From Pseudomonadota bacterium (GTDB lineage Bacteria > Desulfobacterota > Desulfobacteria > Desulfobacterales > JAHIVH01): a stretch of DNA of 51,995 nucleotides. The notes beneath the pieces were generated by a model that ran no database searches, was not told where the DNA came from, and worked only from the letters and a program-made list of their open reading frames with translations. Both the position numbers and the translations under genes were made by a program. Shown piece by piece: positions 16,180-25,366 of this stretch; within the stretch, counting starts at the first letter, position 1, and every line of letters starts with the position of its first letter. The stretch spans positions 1 through 51,995 of the forward strand of contig JAHIVH010000071.1 of the NCBI GenBank assembly GCA_018816735.1. The letters are read 5' to 3'.

Positions 16180-17730
16180 ATGGATTCCAGAGAACTGTTT
16201 GACGCTTTGACCCATAAAAGCCGTCAGGCGTTGACCGGCGGCGGCGAGGAACGTATCGCAAAACAGCATGCCGAGGGCAAACTGACGGCCCGGGAACGGA
16301 TCGACCAGCTCATGGACAAGGACAGCTTCATTGAGATGGATCGTTTTAAAACCCATCGGTGCAACGATTTCGGCATGGAAAAAAGTAAAATTTTGGGCGA
16401 CGGGGTGATCACCGGCTACGGCCTGGTCCATGGCCGTCAGATTTTTGTATATGCCCAGGATTTCACTGTCTTCGGGGGGTCGCTTTCTTTATCCCACTCG
16501 GAGAAAATCTGCAAGGTCATGGATACGGCCATGCGCGTCGGCGCACCGGTAGTAGGTCTTTGTGACTCCGGTGGAGCACGTATTCAGGAAGGGGTCATGA
16601 GCCTGGCCGGGTATGCGGATATTTTCCTGCGAAACGTCATGGCCTCGGGTGTCATCCCTCAGATCACGGCCATTATGGGGCCTTCGGCAGGTGGTGCCGT
16701 CTATTCACCAGCGTTGACCGACTGGATTTTCATGGTGGAGAAAACGAGCCATATGTTCATCACCGGGCCGGATGTCATTAAGGCTGTGACCCGTGAATCG
16801 GTCACCAAAGAAGCGTTGGGCGGTGCCATGACCCATAATTCAGTCAGTGGCGTGGCCCATTTTTCAGAAGAGAACGATGATGTTTGTCTCGGCAGGATCC
16901 GCGAACTGCTTCGCTTTCTGCCCCGAAACAACATGGAAATTCCGCCCTGCATGGAAACCACTGATGATCCCATGCGCAGGGACTTGTCCCTTAGGGAGAT
17001 TGTGCCGACTGATCCCAACAAACCCTATGATATCCGGGACATCATCTGGTCCAATCTGGATGATCGTAATTTCTTCGAAGCACATGCCCATTATGCCAAA
17101 AATATCGTGGTCGGGTTCGGACATATGAACGGCATGGCTGTGGGTATTGTAGCCAACCAGCCCAATGTCATGGCCGGGTGCCTGGATATCGATGCATCGC
17201 TCAAGGGGGCGCGATTTATCCGTTTTTGTGATGCCTTCAACATCCCGCTGGTCGTGTATGAGGATGTGCCAGGATTTCTTCCCGGGACCCACCAGGAAAA
17301 CGGCGGTATCATCAAGCACGGCGCCAAATTGATCTACGCCTTTTGTGAAGCAACTGTGCCACGCATTACCATCATTACCCGCAAGGCATATGGCGGGGCG
17401 TATTGCGTCATGAACTCCCGGCACATTCGCGGCGACATGGTTCTGGCCTATCCGGCAGCGGAAATTGCCGTGATGGGGGCCGAAGGGGCGGTCAACATCA
17501 TCAGCCGCGAAGAGATCAAGAATGCCGTCGATCCGGAGGCCCGGAGAAAACAACTGGTGGAGGCATATCGCGAGAAATTCGCCAACCCCTATAAAGCCGC
17601 GGAGATGGGTTATATCGATGATGTCATTGACCCGGCAGACACCCGGCCCAGAATCATTCGGGCCCTGGAAATGTTAAAGACCAAGCGGGATACCAACCCG
17701 CCCAAAAAACACGGCAACATACCACTTTAG
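16180..17730 (+). CDS. mmdA: acyl-CoA (methylmalonyl-CoA type) decarboxylase alpha subunit, carboxyltransferase
   Basis: This 516-residue carboxyltransferase belongs to the biotin-dependent acyl-CoA family (MmdA/PccB/GcdA). Motifs include [16 protein letters not shown] at the N-terminus, the oxyanion loops [16 protein letters not shown] and [16 protein letters not shown], and in the second crotonase fold [35 protein letters not shown] and [18 protein letters not shown] 16180 follows AAAGGA and gives the normal family length; the frame is open to 16012 but that part contains the sigma-54 promoter. With the beta pump, membrane-anchored subunit and biotin carrier downstream, it moves CO2 from an acyl-CoA to biotin. 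Methylmalonyl-CoA is the best guess from length and operon type; glutaconyl- or malonyl-CoA remain possible. Cytoplasmic, membrane-associated through the complex. Confidence 0.9.
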   Translation: MDSRELFDALTHKSRQALTGGGEERIAKQHAEGKLTARERIDQLMDKDSFIEMDRFKTHRCNDFGMEKSKILGDGVITGYGLVHGRQIFVYAQDFTVFGGSLSLSHSEKICKVMDTAMRVGAPVVGLCDSGGARIQEGVMSLAGYADIFLRNVMASGVIPQITAIMGPSAGGAVYSPALTDWIFMVEKTSHMFITGPDVIKAVTRESVTKEALGGAMTHNSVSGVAHFSEENDDVCLGRIRELLRFLPRNNMEIPPCMETTDDPMRRDLSLREIVPTDPNKPYDIRDIIWSNLDDRNFFEAHAHYAKNIVVGFGHMNGMAVGIVANQPNVMAGCLDIDASLKGARFIRFCDAFNIPLVVYEDVPGFLPGTHQENGGIIKHGAKLIYAFCEATVPRITIITRKAYGGAYCVMNSRHIRGDMVLAYPAAEIAVMGAEGAVNIISREEIKNAVDPEARRKQLVEAYREKFANPYKAAEMGYIDDVIDPADTRPRIIRALEMLKTKRDTNPPKKHGNIPL

Positions 17731-17772
17731 CGCCTGTGTTCAAAACAGGTACATGACAAAGGAGATTGCGCC

Positions 17773-18921
17773 ATGTCGTGGCAACAGGTTTTAGACCTTA
17801 TTATCAGTATTTTTACGACCCAGACGGGCCTGCCCAACCTGATGTTCAAGCAGGTGATTATGATAGGAGTGGCCTTTTTTTTCCTCTATCTGGCGGTTGC
17901 CAAAAAATTTGAACCGCTTTTGCTCGTTCCCATCGGTTTTGGTATATTCCTGGTGAATTTCCCTTTAACACCCTTGATGGGGTTCACCGAACAGGGAGCA
18001 CCTGAGCTGATCCGCGTTTTTTATAAATACGGAGTTGAATGGGAAGTCATCCCCTGTGTGATATTCCTGGGATTAGGTGCCATGACCGATTTCAGCCCAT
18101 TGATCGCCAATCCGAAAACGCTGATCATCGGTGCCGGCGCCCAGCTTGGGGTATTTATTACTTATATTGGTGTGCTCTTTTTCGGTTTTACGCTTAAGGA
18201 GGCTGCTTCGGTAGGAATCATCGGCGGCGCGGACGGGCCCACGACCATCTATCTGACTTCCAAACTCGCTCCCCACCTTTTGGGGGCCAACGCCCTGGCG
18301 GCTTATTCTTACATGGCCATGGTACCGTTGATCCAGCCTCCCATCATGCGTCTGATGACAACACCTGAGCAGCGTTGTATCAAAATGCATCAATTACGAT
18401 CGGTGTCGGTTAAAGAGAAAATTCTCTTTCCCCTCATCGCAGCCCTCCTGATTATTTTTCTGGTTCCGGCTGTGGCGCCCCTGATGGGGATGTTCATGTT
18501 CGGCAACTTCATGCGTGAATCCGGAGTTGTCAAGCGTCTTACCGATACCGCCCAAAACGCCCTGATGAATATTGTGACTATTTTTCTGGGACTTTCCGTC
18601 GGTGCGACCATGCAGGCGGAGAAGTTTCTGACCCCCAAACCGTTATTAATATTTGCCTTTGGTCTGATGGATTTTGTGGTGTGCACCATAGGCGGTATCC
18701 TTACCGTGCATGTCATGAACCTTTTCCTGAAAGAAAAAATCAATCCGCTCATCGGCTCTGCAGGTGTTTCGGCCGTTCCCATGTCGGCCCGCGTTTCCCA
18801 TGCCGAGGGGTTAAAAGCCGATCCGGACAACTGGCTGATCATGCATGCCATGGGCCCAAACCTGGCCGGTGTCATCGGTTCAGCGGCAGCAGCAGGCATG
18901 TTCATTGCCATGTTTCAATAG
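17773..18921 (+). CDS. mmdB: Na+-translocating decarboxylase beta subunit
   Basis: The integral membrane subunit (382 residues, about nine or more helices) decarboxylates carboxybiotin and pumps Na+ out. Diagnostic segments of the OadB/MmdB/GcdB family are present: [20 protein letters not shown] with the essential Asp, [35 protein letters not shown] and [22 protein letters not shown] 17773 follows AAAGGAG. It starts 42 bp after the alpha gene and ends 12 bp before the next gene, so it is clearly in the same operon. The sodium gradient made here could power the co-transcribed DASS transporter. Confidence 0.93.
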   Translation: MSWQQVLDLIISIFTTQTGLPNLMFKQVIMIGVAFFFLYLAVAKKFEPLLLVPIGFGIFLVNFPLTPLMGFTEQGAPELIRVFYKYGVEWEVIPCVIFLGLGAMTDFSPLIANPKTLIIGAGAQLGVFITYIGVLFFGFTLKEAASVGIIGGADGPTTIYLTSKLAPHLLGANALAAYSYMAMVPLIQPPIMRLMTTPEQRCIKMHQLRSVSVKEKILFPLIAALLIIFLVPAVAPLMGMFMFGNFMRESGVVKRLTDTAQNALMNIVTIFLGLSVGATMQAEKFLTPKPLLIFAFGLMDFVVCTIGGILTVHVMNLFLKEKINPLIGSAGVSAVPMSARVSHAEGLKADPDNWLIMHAMGPNLAGVIGSAAAAGMFIAMFQ

Positions 18922-18933
18922 TAGGAGGGGACC

Positions 18934-19884
18934 TTGAAACAACTTTTCAATAAAAGAATGATTCTGTTTGTTCAATATATGCTGGTTGCAGCCCTTATTA
19001 TTGGTGGAGCTGGATTTTGCGACGCAGGCGGCTTTTTCGCTTTTGATGATATGGAAAAGCCCAAACCCGAATTTAACAGACGTGGTGAAGAAATTTCGGC
19101 CAAACTCATTCCGCGCGCCAAAAGCACCCGCACCGTAATCAATTTCAGGGTGGCAGACGGCGGGCAACTGGTGGATGTCAAGGGTGTTGATTTTCAGACA
19201 GTCGACCGGCCGGAAGTGGATGTGAAAAACTTTAAATCTGCTGCATTTGAGATCCGGATTGACAATGTGAAACCCGGTGGTGAGGCCAGGGTATCGATGG
19301 ACTCGGATTTTTTTGCTGCATCGACCGCTTTTTATGTGTTCAATCCAAAGCTTGAAAAACCATGGATGACCCCCCAGATTGTGAACATTTCCCGGCAGGA
19401 AAGTATCCGGGAACTTGTGGTAACCGTCAGGGACGGCAGCCCCCTTGATGCGGACGGTGCGGTTGACGGCCGGATCATCCTTATCGGCGGTCCCCGGGAT
19501 TCGTTCTGGGGATATGCTCTGGGCACATTGTTTATCCGGTTCTTCGGTATTTTTATCGTTCTTTCCATTCTGATGCTCGGAATGATTCTTTCGGGTCTTT
19601 ATTTTAAATTCAATGAACGGACCCAAAAGAGTGAAAACGAAAGCTTAGGCAATATAAGCGGGCCGGAAAAAAAAGAAACCGGGGATGAGCTGCCGGGCCA
19701 GTCCTCCGAGGCGACTGAAGAAGAGGCCGCGGTGATAGCAGCCGCGCTGTATCTTCACTTTAAACAGACTTCGGTGCAGACCGACAGGGTTTCGGCACAG
19801 AAAGATGAGGGGGCATGGGCTTTAGGAGGCCGCCAGCGGATCATGAACGACCGTTTGAGTGTTTTCAATCGATTGAATCGATAA
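18934..19884 (+). CDS. OadG-like membrane subunit with a large exported domain
   Basis: TTG 18934 directly follows GGAGGGG. The 316-residue product has a signal sequence or first helix (about 8-28). A roughly 170-residue domain predicted outside the cytoplasm contains beta-rich segments (INFRVADGGQLVDVKGVDFQ). A second helix (about 198-222) then carries IVLSILMLGMILSGLYFKF, as in gamma/delta subunits (OadG family). The cytoplasmic tail ends with EEEAAVIAAALYLHF, a motif usual after the helix in this family. Typical OadG/MmdD proteins have only 80-120 residues, so the exported domain is an addition. The role is to anchor and assemble the alpha-biotin-beta complex. The exported part might sense or deliver Na+ or contact the cell envelope; that is speculation. 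Confidence 0.75.
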   Translation: MKQLFNKRMILFVQYMLVAALIIGGAGFCDAGGFFAFDDMEKPKPEFNRRGEEISAKLIPRAKSTRTVINFRVADGGQLVDVKGVDFQTVDRPEVDVKNFKSAAFEIRIDNVKPGGEARVSMDSDFFAASTAFYVFNPKLEKPWMTPQIVNISRQESIRELVVTVRDGSPLDADGAVDGRIILIGGPRDSFWGYALGTLFIRFFGIFIVLSILMLGMILSGLYFKFNERTQKSENESLGNISGPEKKETGDELPGQSSEATEEEAAVIAAALYLHFKQTSVQTDRVSAQKDEGAWALGGRQRIMNDRLSVFNRLNR

Positions 19885-19908
19885 GATTGTGGAAAAAGGA
19901 TACAGAAA

Positions 19909-20343
19909 ATGAAATATGCATTCAAAATAGGCGAAAAAGAGTACTCGGTAGAAGTCGGTGAAATGATTTCAGGTCTGGTTCCGGTGTCCGTGAACGGAAA
20001 GTCTTTTGACGTGATTGTGGAAGATTTTATGGTCGGAGAATCGAAAAAGAATCCAGCTCCCGAGGGCCGGACTGTTTTACCGGTTTCACACAAACCACAG
20101 GCACCTGCAAGGCAGGTGATTTCTGCCGGGAGCGGCACGGTGATAGCGCCTATTCCGGGCCTGATTACAGGCATCAAGGTAAACGTTGGTGATAAAGTAG
20201 ACGCAGGCCAGAGTGTCGCTACCATGGAGGCCATGAAAATGGAAAATCATTTGACCACCCATATCTCCGGTATCGTGCAGGAAATATACGTCCAGAAAGG
20301 ATCGGAAGTGAATACCGGGCAGGCCATCATGAGGGTAGAATGA
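19909..20343 (+). CDS. mmdC: biotin carboxyl carrier subunit of the decarboxylase
   Basis: The 144-residue protein has an N-terminal beta-rich segment (MKYAFKIGEKEYSVEVGEM), a Pro/Ala-rich linker (about 45-75) and a C-terminal biotinyl domain. The domain contains VIAPIPGLITGIKVNVGDKV and the biotin attachment motif EAMKMEN with Lys110. It carries CO2 between the alpha subunit and the membrane beta subunit. ATG 19909 follows AAAAGGAT. Its stop codon overlaps the start of the DASS transporter (ATGA at 20340-20343), a sign of translational coupling. Confidence 0.93.
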   Translation: MKYAFKIGEKEYSVEVGEMISGLVPVSVNGKSFDVIVEDFMVGESKKNPAPEGRTVLPVSHKPQAPARQVISAGSGTVIAPIPGLITGIKVNVGDKVDAGQSVATMEAMKMENHLTTHISGIVQEIYVQKGSEVNTGQAIMRVE

Positions 20344-21800
20344 ACATTTCAACCACTCAAACCAAGTTTGACCTGAAGCGCTGGCTGTTTCTCCTCCTGG
20401 GTATCGCCTTTTTTTTTCTCATCTATTATTCGCCCCCATGGCCCGATGCGGTGGACCCAGTTGGAAAACATTTTTCCCTGACCCAGGAAGGCAAAGGCGC
20501 TCTCGCGGTCTTTTTGCTGGCGAGCACGTGGTGGATTTTCGAAGTGCTTCCCATCGGCATCACGAGCCTTGCCATAGGCGTCTTCCAGACCCTTTTTTTC
20601 ATCCGGCCGGCTAAAGATGTTTTCGGAAATTTCATGGACCCTTCGGTATTGTTTATCTTTGGTTCCATCGTCATTGGGCAGGTATTTACAAAAACGGGTT
20701 TGACCCGGCGAATGGCTTACACAATGTTGTCCATCGTGGGCGAAAGAACATCCATGATCTATCTGGGCAGTTTTTGTGTTACGGTTTTATTGACCCATTT
20801 CATGGCGCATACAGCGGTTGCAGCTACGATCTATCCTCTATTGATTACCATCCATTCCCTTTATGATGAAGAAAACAAAAAAACCCGCTTCGGCAAGGGA
20901 CTTTTCATCGGCATGGCATATGTGGCCGGTGCGGGCAGCACGATCAGCTTGTTGGGTGCAGCTCGGGGTGCTGTAGCCATCGGTTTTTTCCGAGATATCG
21001 TAGGCAAGAGCATCAGTTTTTTCGAGTACAGCTATTATTTTTTTCCGGTGGGCTGGATAATGATGCTTCTGATCTGGGGATTGATGATGGTTGTCTGCAA
21101 ACCCGAGAGGGCTGCTATTCCGGGGCTGAGAGAAAAGGCAAGGCTGCTCAGCTCAGAGATGGGAACGCTTAGCCGCAACGAAATAGGTGCAGCCGTCATT
21201 ATCCTCTCCTGCATTGTAGTTCTGGCGCTGCAATCCTTTTTTCCACAGCTGGCCAAACTGAATAAATCAGCCGTGCTGATCGTCACCACCCTATTGTTTT
21301 ATGCTTTCAAGATATTGGATATTTCCGACCTGGAAGAGATTCCATGGAATATAGTACTCCTTTTCTCAGGCGCCATGAGCATGGGATTGTGCCTTTGGGA
21401 AACCGAAGCTGCCAACTGGCTGGCGGTCAACTGGCTGGCCATGTTCCATAAGGCCAACTGGTTTGTATTCGTCATGAGCATCGGATTCTTTGTCATGATC
21501 ATGACCAATTTCATCATGAACGTGGCGGCGATCGCCATATCCCTTCCAGTGGCACTGGTTATTGCACCTTACCTGGGTGTGGCGCCTGAAGTGATTTTCT
21601 ATGCATCCCTGGTAACGGCCGGAATGCCTTTCATGCTGCTGATCGGCGCCGCCCCCAATGCCATCGCCTATGATTCAAAACAGTTCACTGCAGGAGAGTT
21701 TTTTAAATACGGTGCCTTCGCCAGCATCATTCTCATGGTCGTTCTGGCCTTTGCCGTTTATTTCCTCTGGCCGCTGATGGGGATGCCGGTTAAATTGTAA
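20340..21800 (+). CDS. DASS (SLC13) family Na+/dicarboxylate-type symporter
   Basis: The 486-residue polytopic protein has the divalent-anion:Na+ symporter architecture: FEVLPIGITSLAIGVFQTLF near the N-terminus, the first hairpin GAGSTISLLGAARGAVAIGF, the middle LEEIPWNIVLLFSGAMSMGLCL, and the C-terminal hairpin VTAGMPFMLLIGAAPNAIAY. The family imports succinate, malate, sulfate or tartrate with sodium. Here it is fused to the decarboxylase operon by a 4-bp overlap. Known succinate fermenters such as Propionigenium convert succinate via methylmalonyl-CoA to propionate with this type of Na+ pump. A dicarboxylate uptake role therefore fits, but the mutase and CoA transferase are not in the window. 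No terminator was recognised downstream. Confidence 0.85.
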   Translation: MNISTTQTKFDLKRWLFLLLGIAFFFLIYYSPPWPDAVDPVGKHFSLTQEGKGALAVFLLASTWWIFEVLPIGITSLAIGVFQTLFFIRPAKDVFGNFMDPSVLFIFGSIVIGQVFTKTGLTRRMAYTMLSIVGERTSMIYLGSFCVTVLLTHFMAHTAVAATIYPLLITIHSLYDEENKKTRFGKGLFIGMAYVAGAGSTISLLGAARGAVAIGFFRDIVGKSISFFEYSYYFFPVGWIMMLLIWGLMMVVCKPERAAIPGLREKARLLSSEMGTLSRNEIGAAVIILSCIVVLALQSFFPQLAKLNKSAVLIVTTLLFYAFKILDISDLEEIPWNIVLLFSGAMSMGLCLWETEAANWLAVNWLAMFHKANWFVFVMSIGFFVMIMTNFIMNVAAIAISLPVALVIAPYLGVAPEVIFYASLVTAGMPFMLLIGAAPNAIAYDSKQFTAGEFFKYGAFASIILMVVLAFAVYFLWPLMGMPVKL

Positions 21801-21882
21801 ATTTATGCACGTACGTATAAATTAAACAGTTTTTATCGTTCATGATTGCAACTATAAAATTTTTTAACATGTTGAATCATAA

Positions 21883-23553
21883 TTGATCATCGTGGCCGTA
21901 AAAACAAAGGACGTGTTTCAGATGGCATTTCTGGAGAAGTTTAAAAACCTTCACGATGACCTGACTGAAAACGTTCCCATGACCGAAAAAATAACAAGTC
22001 TGATCAATGCCCGAAACACCTATGGCGAAGCCGACGAACTCCAAGTCAGGGAACTTTTCGAAGAATGGCCCAAAACCGATGCCGAATTATTAAAAATCAA
22101 GAAACGGGTAATTCAAACCCCCATGTAAGTCTCTCTTTTTAGAGACATGACGCTTTTTTCCATCATTTCCACTGCCGCCATATGTCTTTTTCTCTATCTC
22201 ATGTTTCGGCGGATTTCAGGCGTCTTCATTCCTCTGATCATTGTCTATCTCTCGCTCATTTTTACCCTGTGCATCATGTCAATTACCGGTGCAGTCATCA
22301 AAATTCCTTTCGTCATTGTGCCATCCTTTCTGTTAACTGTAGGCGTGGGAGACGTCGTTCATATTCTCGCATACTTCTATGTCGACTTCAATAATTCCGG
22401 TAATAAGAAGGAATCGATTGCAAGCGCAGCAAGTCATTCAATCATCGCTGTCATTTTTACCAGCACCACAACAGCAGGCGGGCTTTTATCCTTTATTACG
22501 GCGGAGATTGCCCCTGTTGCGGATCTGGGAGTGTATGCGGCCGCCGGCGTCATGGTGGCGTTTCTTTTCACGTTTCTTCTGTTACCTGCACTGATTGCCA
22601 TCATTCCTTTAAAACCCAAAAAAAATGTTGAAACAAAAAATGAAAATACAAAGATGATGGATGTTATAAAAAAAATGAGTATCTTTTCAATCAACCGGCC
22701 GGTTTCGATAATCCTTCTGGGTTGTCTGTTTTTGGTGGCCTCATTTTTTTTCATGACAAAAATAAGATTTTTTCACAATGTGGTCGAATGGTTTCCAGAA
22801 AGAGATCCGATTCGCATGGCGACCTAAACTATTGACAGGGAGCTCAAAGGTTCGATTTCTCTTGAAGTCGTGGTGGACACAAAAAAAGAAAACGGTATCT
22901 ATGACCCGGGTTTTTTAAAAAAATTGGATAATATCGGAAATGAACTGGAGACCTTTCATGAAGGCGATATGTTTGTCGGAAAAGCCTGGTCCATTACAAC
23001 GATCATCAAGGAAATCAACAGGGCTTTGAACAACAACCAGATGGAAAATTATGTCTTACCAAAGACAAGGGAAATGGTTGCCCAGGAACTTTTTTTATTT
23101 GAAAACAGCGGTTCGGACGATCTTCTCGACTTCACCGACTCCCAACTCAGCAAAGCTCGGGTCGTCATAAAAGTTCCTGCAATTGATGCCATCCAGTACA
23201 GCGAATTCATTTCACACGTTTCAGAACAGTTTCATCACGAATTCCCAGAGTGTGACGTGTCTGTAACCGGTATCATTGTCGATGACACGATTCACTTCAT
23301 GCATTCGTTCAGAAGAAATCTAAAGACAATGAAAGATTCCCGAAAAGCCACCATAGCAACCGTCATGGTCGCCGGACGCGCCATGGTCATCACGAGCCTT
23401 GTTCTTTCCGCAGGATTTTTTACCTACATGTTCTCTTCCATGAACAGTTTGTATTATTTTGGCCTGTTGTCAGGTATTACAATGCTAATTGCGCTGGTTT
23501 CAGAATTGCTATTAACCCCCGCGCTGATAATGCTTGTATATCGAAAAAAATAG
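21883..23553 (+). pseudogene. decayed RND/MMPL-family exporter
   Basis: Three pieces of one MMPL/RND-type transporter lie in a single reading frame, interrupted by stops and internal deletions. 21883-22128 holds the first periplasmic region (DVFQMAFLEKFKNLHDDL, TSLINARNTYGEADEL) and lacks the first transmembrane helix. After TAA 22126-22128 the next piece begins at about 22147 with helices 2-6 (VGVGDVVHILAYFY), so about 100-150 residues are missing. A nonsense TAA lies at 22825-22827 inside RMAT-stop-TIDRELKGS. A second deletion joins CDVSVTG directly to IIVDDTIHFMHSFRRN, removing helix 7-9 segments. It ends normally at 23553. Substrate when intact is unknown. It may once have been linked with the DASS operon upstream. 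Confidence 0.85.
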
Positions 23554-23659
23554 ATTTTTGGAATGACGAATTACCAAATGGAAGCATTAGTTGAACGCTT
23601 GACTATAGAAAATATTCAAATACCAATTTATTTTTACATGCGAATGAAGTAGAAACCGC

Positions 23660-23676
23660 TTTTACAGTATGTAAAA
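23660..23676 (+). promoter_or_regulatory. 17-bp palindrome upstream of a sigma-54 promoter
   Basis: TTTTACA-GTA-TGTAAAA is a perfect 7-bp-arm dyad. A related half-site, TTTTTACAT, lies at 23631-23639. The palindrome centre is about 118 bp before the -24 box of the sigma-54 promoter at 23786, the usual place of an enhancer-binding-protein site. Its sequence differs from the TCAACC-type sites elsewhere in the window, so a different activator is expected. Confidence 0.5.
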
Positions 23677-23785
23677 AATATCCTTTGCACTCATTGAAAG
23701 CCTCTTTACGACCTATGATACGACATTCTTTCATAAAAAGTCATCCTTTCAATCCCTTGCAACCGACCTGCTGTTTTTCAGATAT

Positions 23786-23801
23786 TGGCATATTCATTGC
23801 T
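23786..23801 (+). promoter_or_regulatory. sigma-54 promoter of the DVU0150-like/TauE operon
   Basis: TGGCATATTCATTGCT matches TGGCACG-N4-TTGCW with GG and GC at the required distance and an exact TTGCT at -12. It lies 58 bp before the ATG of the small membrane protein gene, whose ribosome site is AGGAGGTGAT. Confidence 0.75.
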
Positions 23802-23843
23802 CCTATATAGGTCACTTTTTAGAATGTAAAGGAGGTGATAAAT

Positions 23844-24140
23844 ATGCAGAAATTCTGGAAAAAATGTGTGGGTTTAAGCTTGATGTTATGGGCGGGGTTA
23901 CCGGGGATGCTGTTTGCTGCAGGTGAAAAAGCAACGGCGGTGGTTATTGTTGCGGACACCCGAAACCTTAAAGGGCTGATGGGCTGGTGGGGAAATCTTT
24001 ATAATGAAAGCCATCTGTTGTTCACACTTCTCACAGTGGTACTGATACCCCTAATTGGTGTGATCTTCGGTCTGCTTGCGGACGTGATCATGCAACGGAT
24101 CGGTATTGATCTTAAATCCAGAGAATTGGCTGAACATTGA
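23844..24140 (+). CDS. small membrane protein, DVU0150-like
   Basis: The 98-residue protein has a signal peptide (MQKFWKKCVGLSLMLWAGLPGMLFA) and then a short exported segment with VVIVADTRNLKGLMGWWGNLYNESH. One helix (about 60-80, FTLLTVVLIPLIGVIFGLLAD) follows, and a cytoplasmic tail ending GIDLKSRELAEH. This pattern is what I recall of the DVU0150 family of Desulfovibrio. ATG 23844 follows a near-perfect AGGAGGTGAT. It is the first gene after a sigma-54 promoter and precedes the TauE/SafE permease by 87 bp. It is probably a small accessory subunit of that permease. Role is inferred from neighbourhood only. Confidence 0.75.
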   Translation: MQKFWKKCVGLSLMLWAGLPGMLFAAGEKATAVVIVADTRNLKGLMGWWGNLYNESHLLFTLLTVVLIPLIGVIFGLLADVIMQRIGIDLKSRELAEH

Positions 24141-24227
24141 TATGGCATCATTTGATTCAGGTTTTGACAGGTAATGTTGGTTTCAGGATGGAAATTTTTT
24201 TGAATTTGCAAGGATAGGAGGATTCTC

Positions 24228-25292
24228 ATGGAGTGGTTATATGTTCATATGCCGATTGCCGGGGTTGAAATATTCTGGCCCGGGCTCATCATACTGGGAA
24301 TCGGTGTCGGAATTATCGGCGGTTTTTTCGGGATGGGCGGCGCCTGGATGGTAACCCCCGGTCTTAATATTTTAGGTTTTCCCATGGCGTTTGCCATTGG
24401 TACCGATATCGCCCATATGGCTGGCAAGTCTCTGATCGCCACCATGCGGCATGGGAAATTTGGCAACGTGGATTACAAACTGGGCATGATTATGCTTGTT
24501 GGCACCATTGTCGGGTTTGAAGTCGGCGCACAAATGATCATGTGGCTTGAACGGCTGGGGAACGTTGAGATAGTTGTACGCTATCTATACCTGGTTTTGC
24601 TTACATTCATTGCCTGGATGGTTTTTCATGATGTGTCCACGCGAAGGAAAAAGCAACAGGCGGCATTGGCGGCTGGTCAGGAAGTGGATAAGCTCGCAAC
24701 CGGCATTGAATGGCATAAGACCTTTCACAAAATCACGATCCCGCCCATGGTGCATTTTAAGACAGCCGGTATTTATTGTTCTGCATGGCTGCCGATTTTT
24801 GTGAGCTTTTTTACAGGATGGCTGGCAGGGATATTGGGCATTGGCGGTGGTCTGATTCGTATGCCGGCGCTTATTTATCTGGTGGGCTGTCCGACCCACG
24901 TGGCAGTTGGCACGGATCTTTTTGAAGTCATGATCTCCGGTCTATATGGTGCTGCGACATACACTTTTAAAGGCCGTACCGAACTGGTGGCTGCCATTAT
25001 CATGCTGGTGGGTGCTGCCATCGGCGCACAGGTGGGAACGGTGGCCACAAAATACATCAAAGGATATGGCATTCGTATCGCATTTGGTATCGCTGTGATC
25101 GGTTGTGCCCTTTCAATTGTTCTCAAACTGCTCGCCAAAGGGATTCCTGAGTTTAAACTCTGGTTTGACGGCTCTGCCACAGTTCTCATCCTGGGCCTTG
25201 TATTTGCCCTCTCGCTTTATATTTTTATTCAGATGATCAAAGGTGTAAAAAAAGAACTGGCCGCAAAAAAAGCGCTCGTTTCCGGCCATTAA
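24228..25292 (+). CDS. TauE/SafE family membrane permease (second copy)
   Basis: The 354-residue protein carries the duplicated TauE signature: GVGIIGGFFGMGGAWMVTPGL near residue 25 and GWLAGILGIGGGLIRMPALI near residue 205, each followed by a GTD segment (AIGTDIAHM, AVGTDLFEV). A soluble loop (about 135-175) separates the halves. ATG 24228 follows TAGGAGGA. It is shorter than the copy at 1035 and not closely similar outside the motifs, so they are distant paralogues. It lies in a sigma-54-driven operon between the small DVU0150-like protein and a lipoprotein. The substrate is probably a small anion; in sulfate reducers sulfite, acetate or sulfonates could be considered but nothing here decides. 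Confidence 0.88.
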   Translation: MEWLYVHMPIAGVEIFWPGLIILGIGVGIIGGFFGMGGAWMVTPGLNILGFPMAFAIGTDIAHMAGKSLIATMRHGKFGNVDYKLGMIMLVGTIVGFEVGAQMIMWLERLGNVEIVVRYLYLVLLTFIAWMVFHDVSTRRKKQQAALAAGQEVDKLATGIEWHKTFHKITIPPMVHFKTAGIYCSAWLPIFVSFFTGWLAGILGIGGGLIRMPALIYLVGCPTHVAVGTDLFEVMISGLYGAATYTFKGRTELVAAIIMLVGAAIGAQVGTVATKYIKGYGIRIAFGIAVIGCALSIVLKLLAKGIPEFKLWFDGSATVLILGLVFALSLYIFIQMIKGVKKELAAKKALVSGH

Positions 25293-25366
25293 AGATAGCG
25301 CTTATGAGGAAGGTGAACTTTTTGACGATTGAATTGATTTAGAATGTGATATAAGGGAGAAAACAA

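Noticed and set aside
16864..17553. 229-codon minus-strand frame inside the decarboxylase alpha gene
   Set aside because: Antisense shadow of a well-conserved carboxyltransferase; composition rich in His/Pro/Asp typical of shadows.
18880..19626. 248-codon minus-strand frame opposite the OadG-like gene
   Set aside because: Antisense of a gene supported by operon position, ribosome site and family motif.
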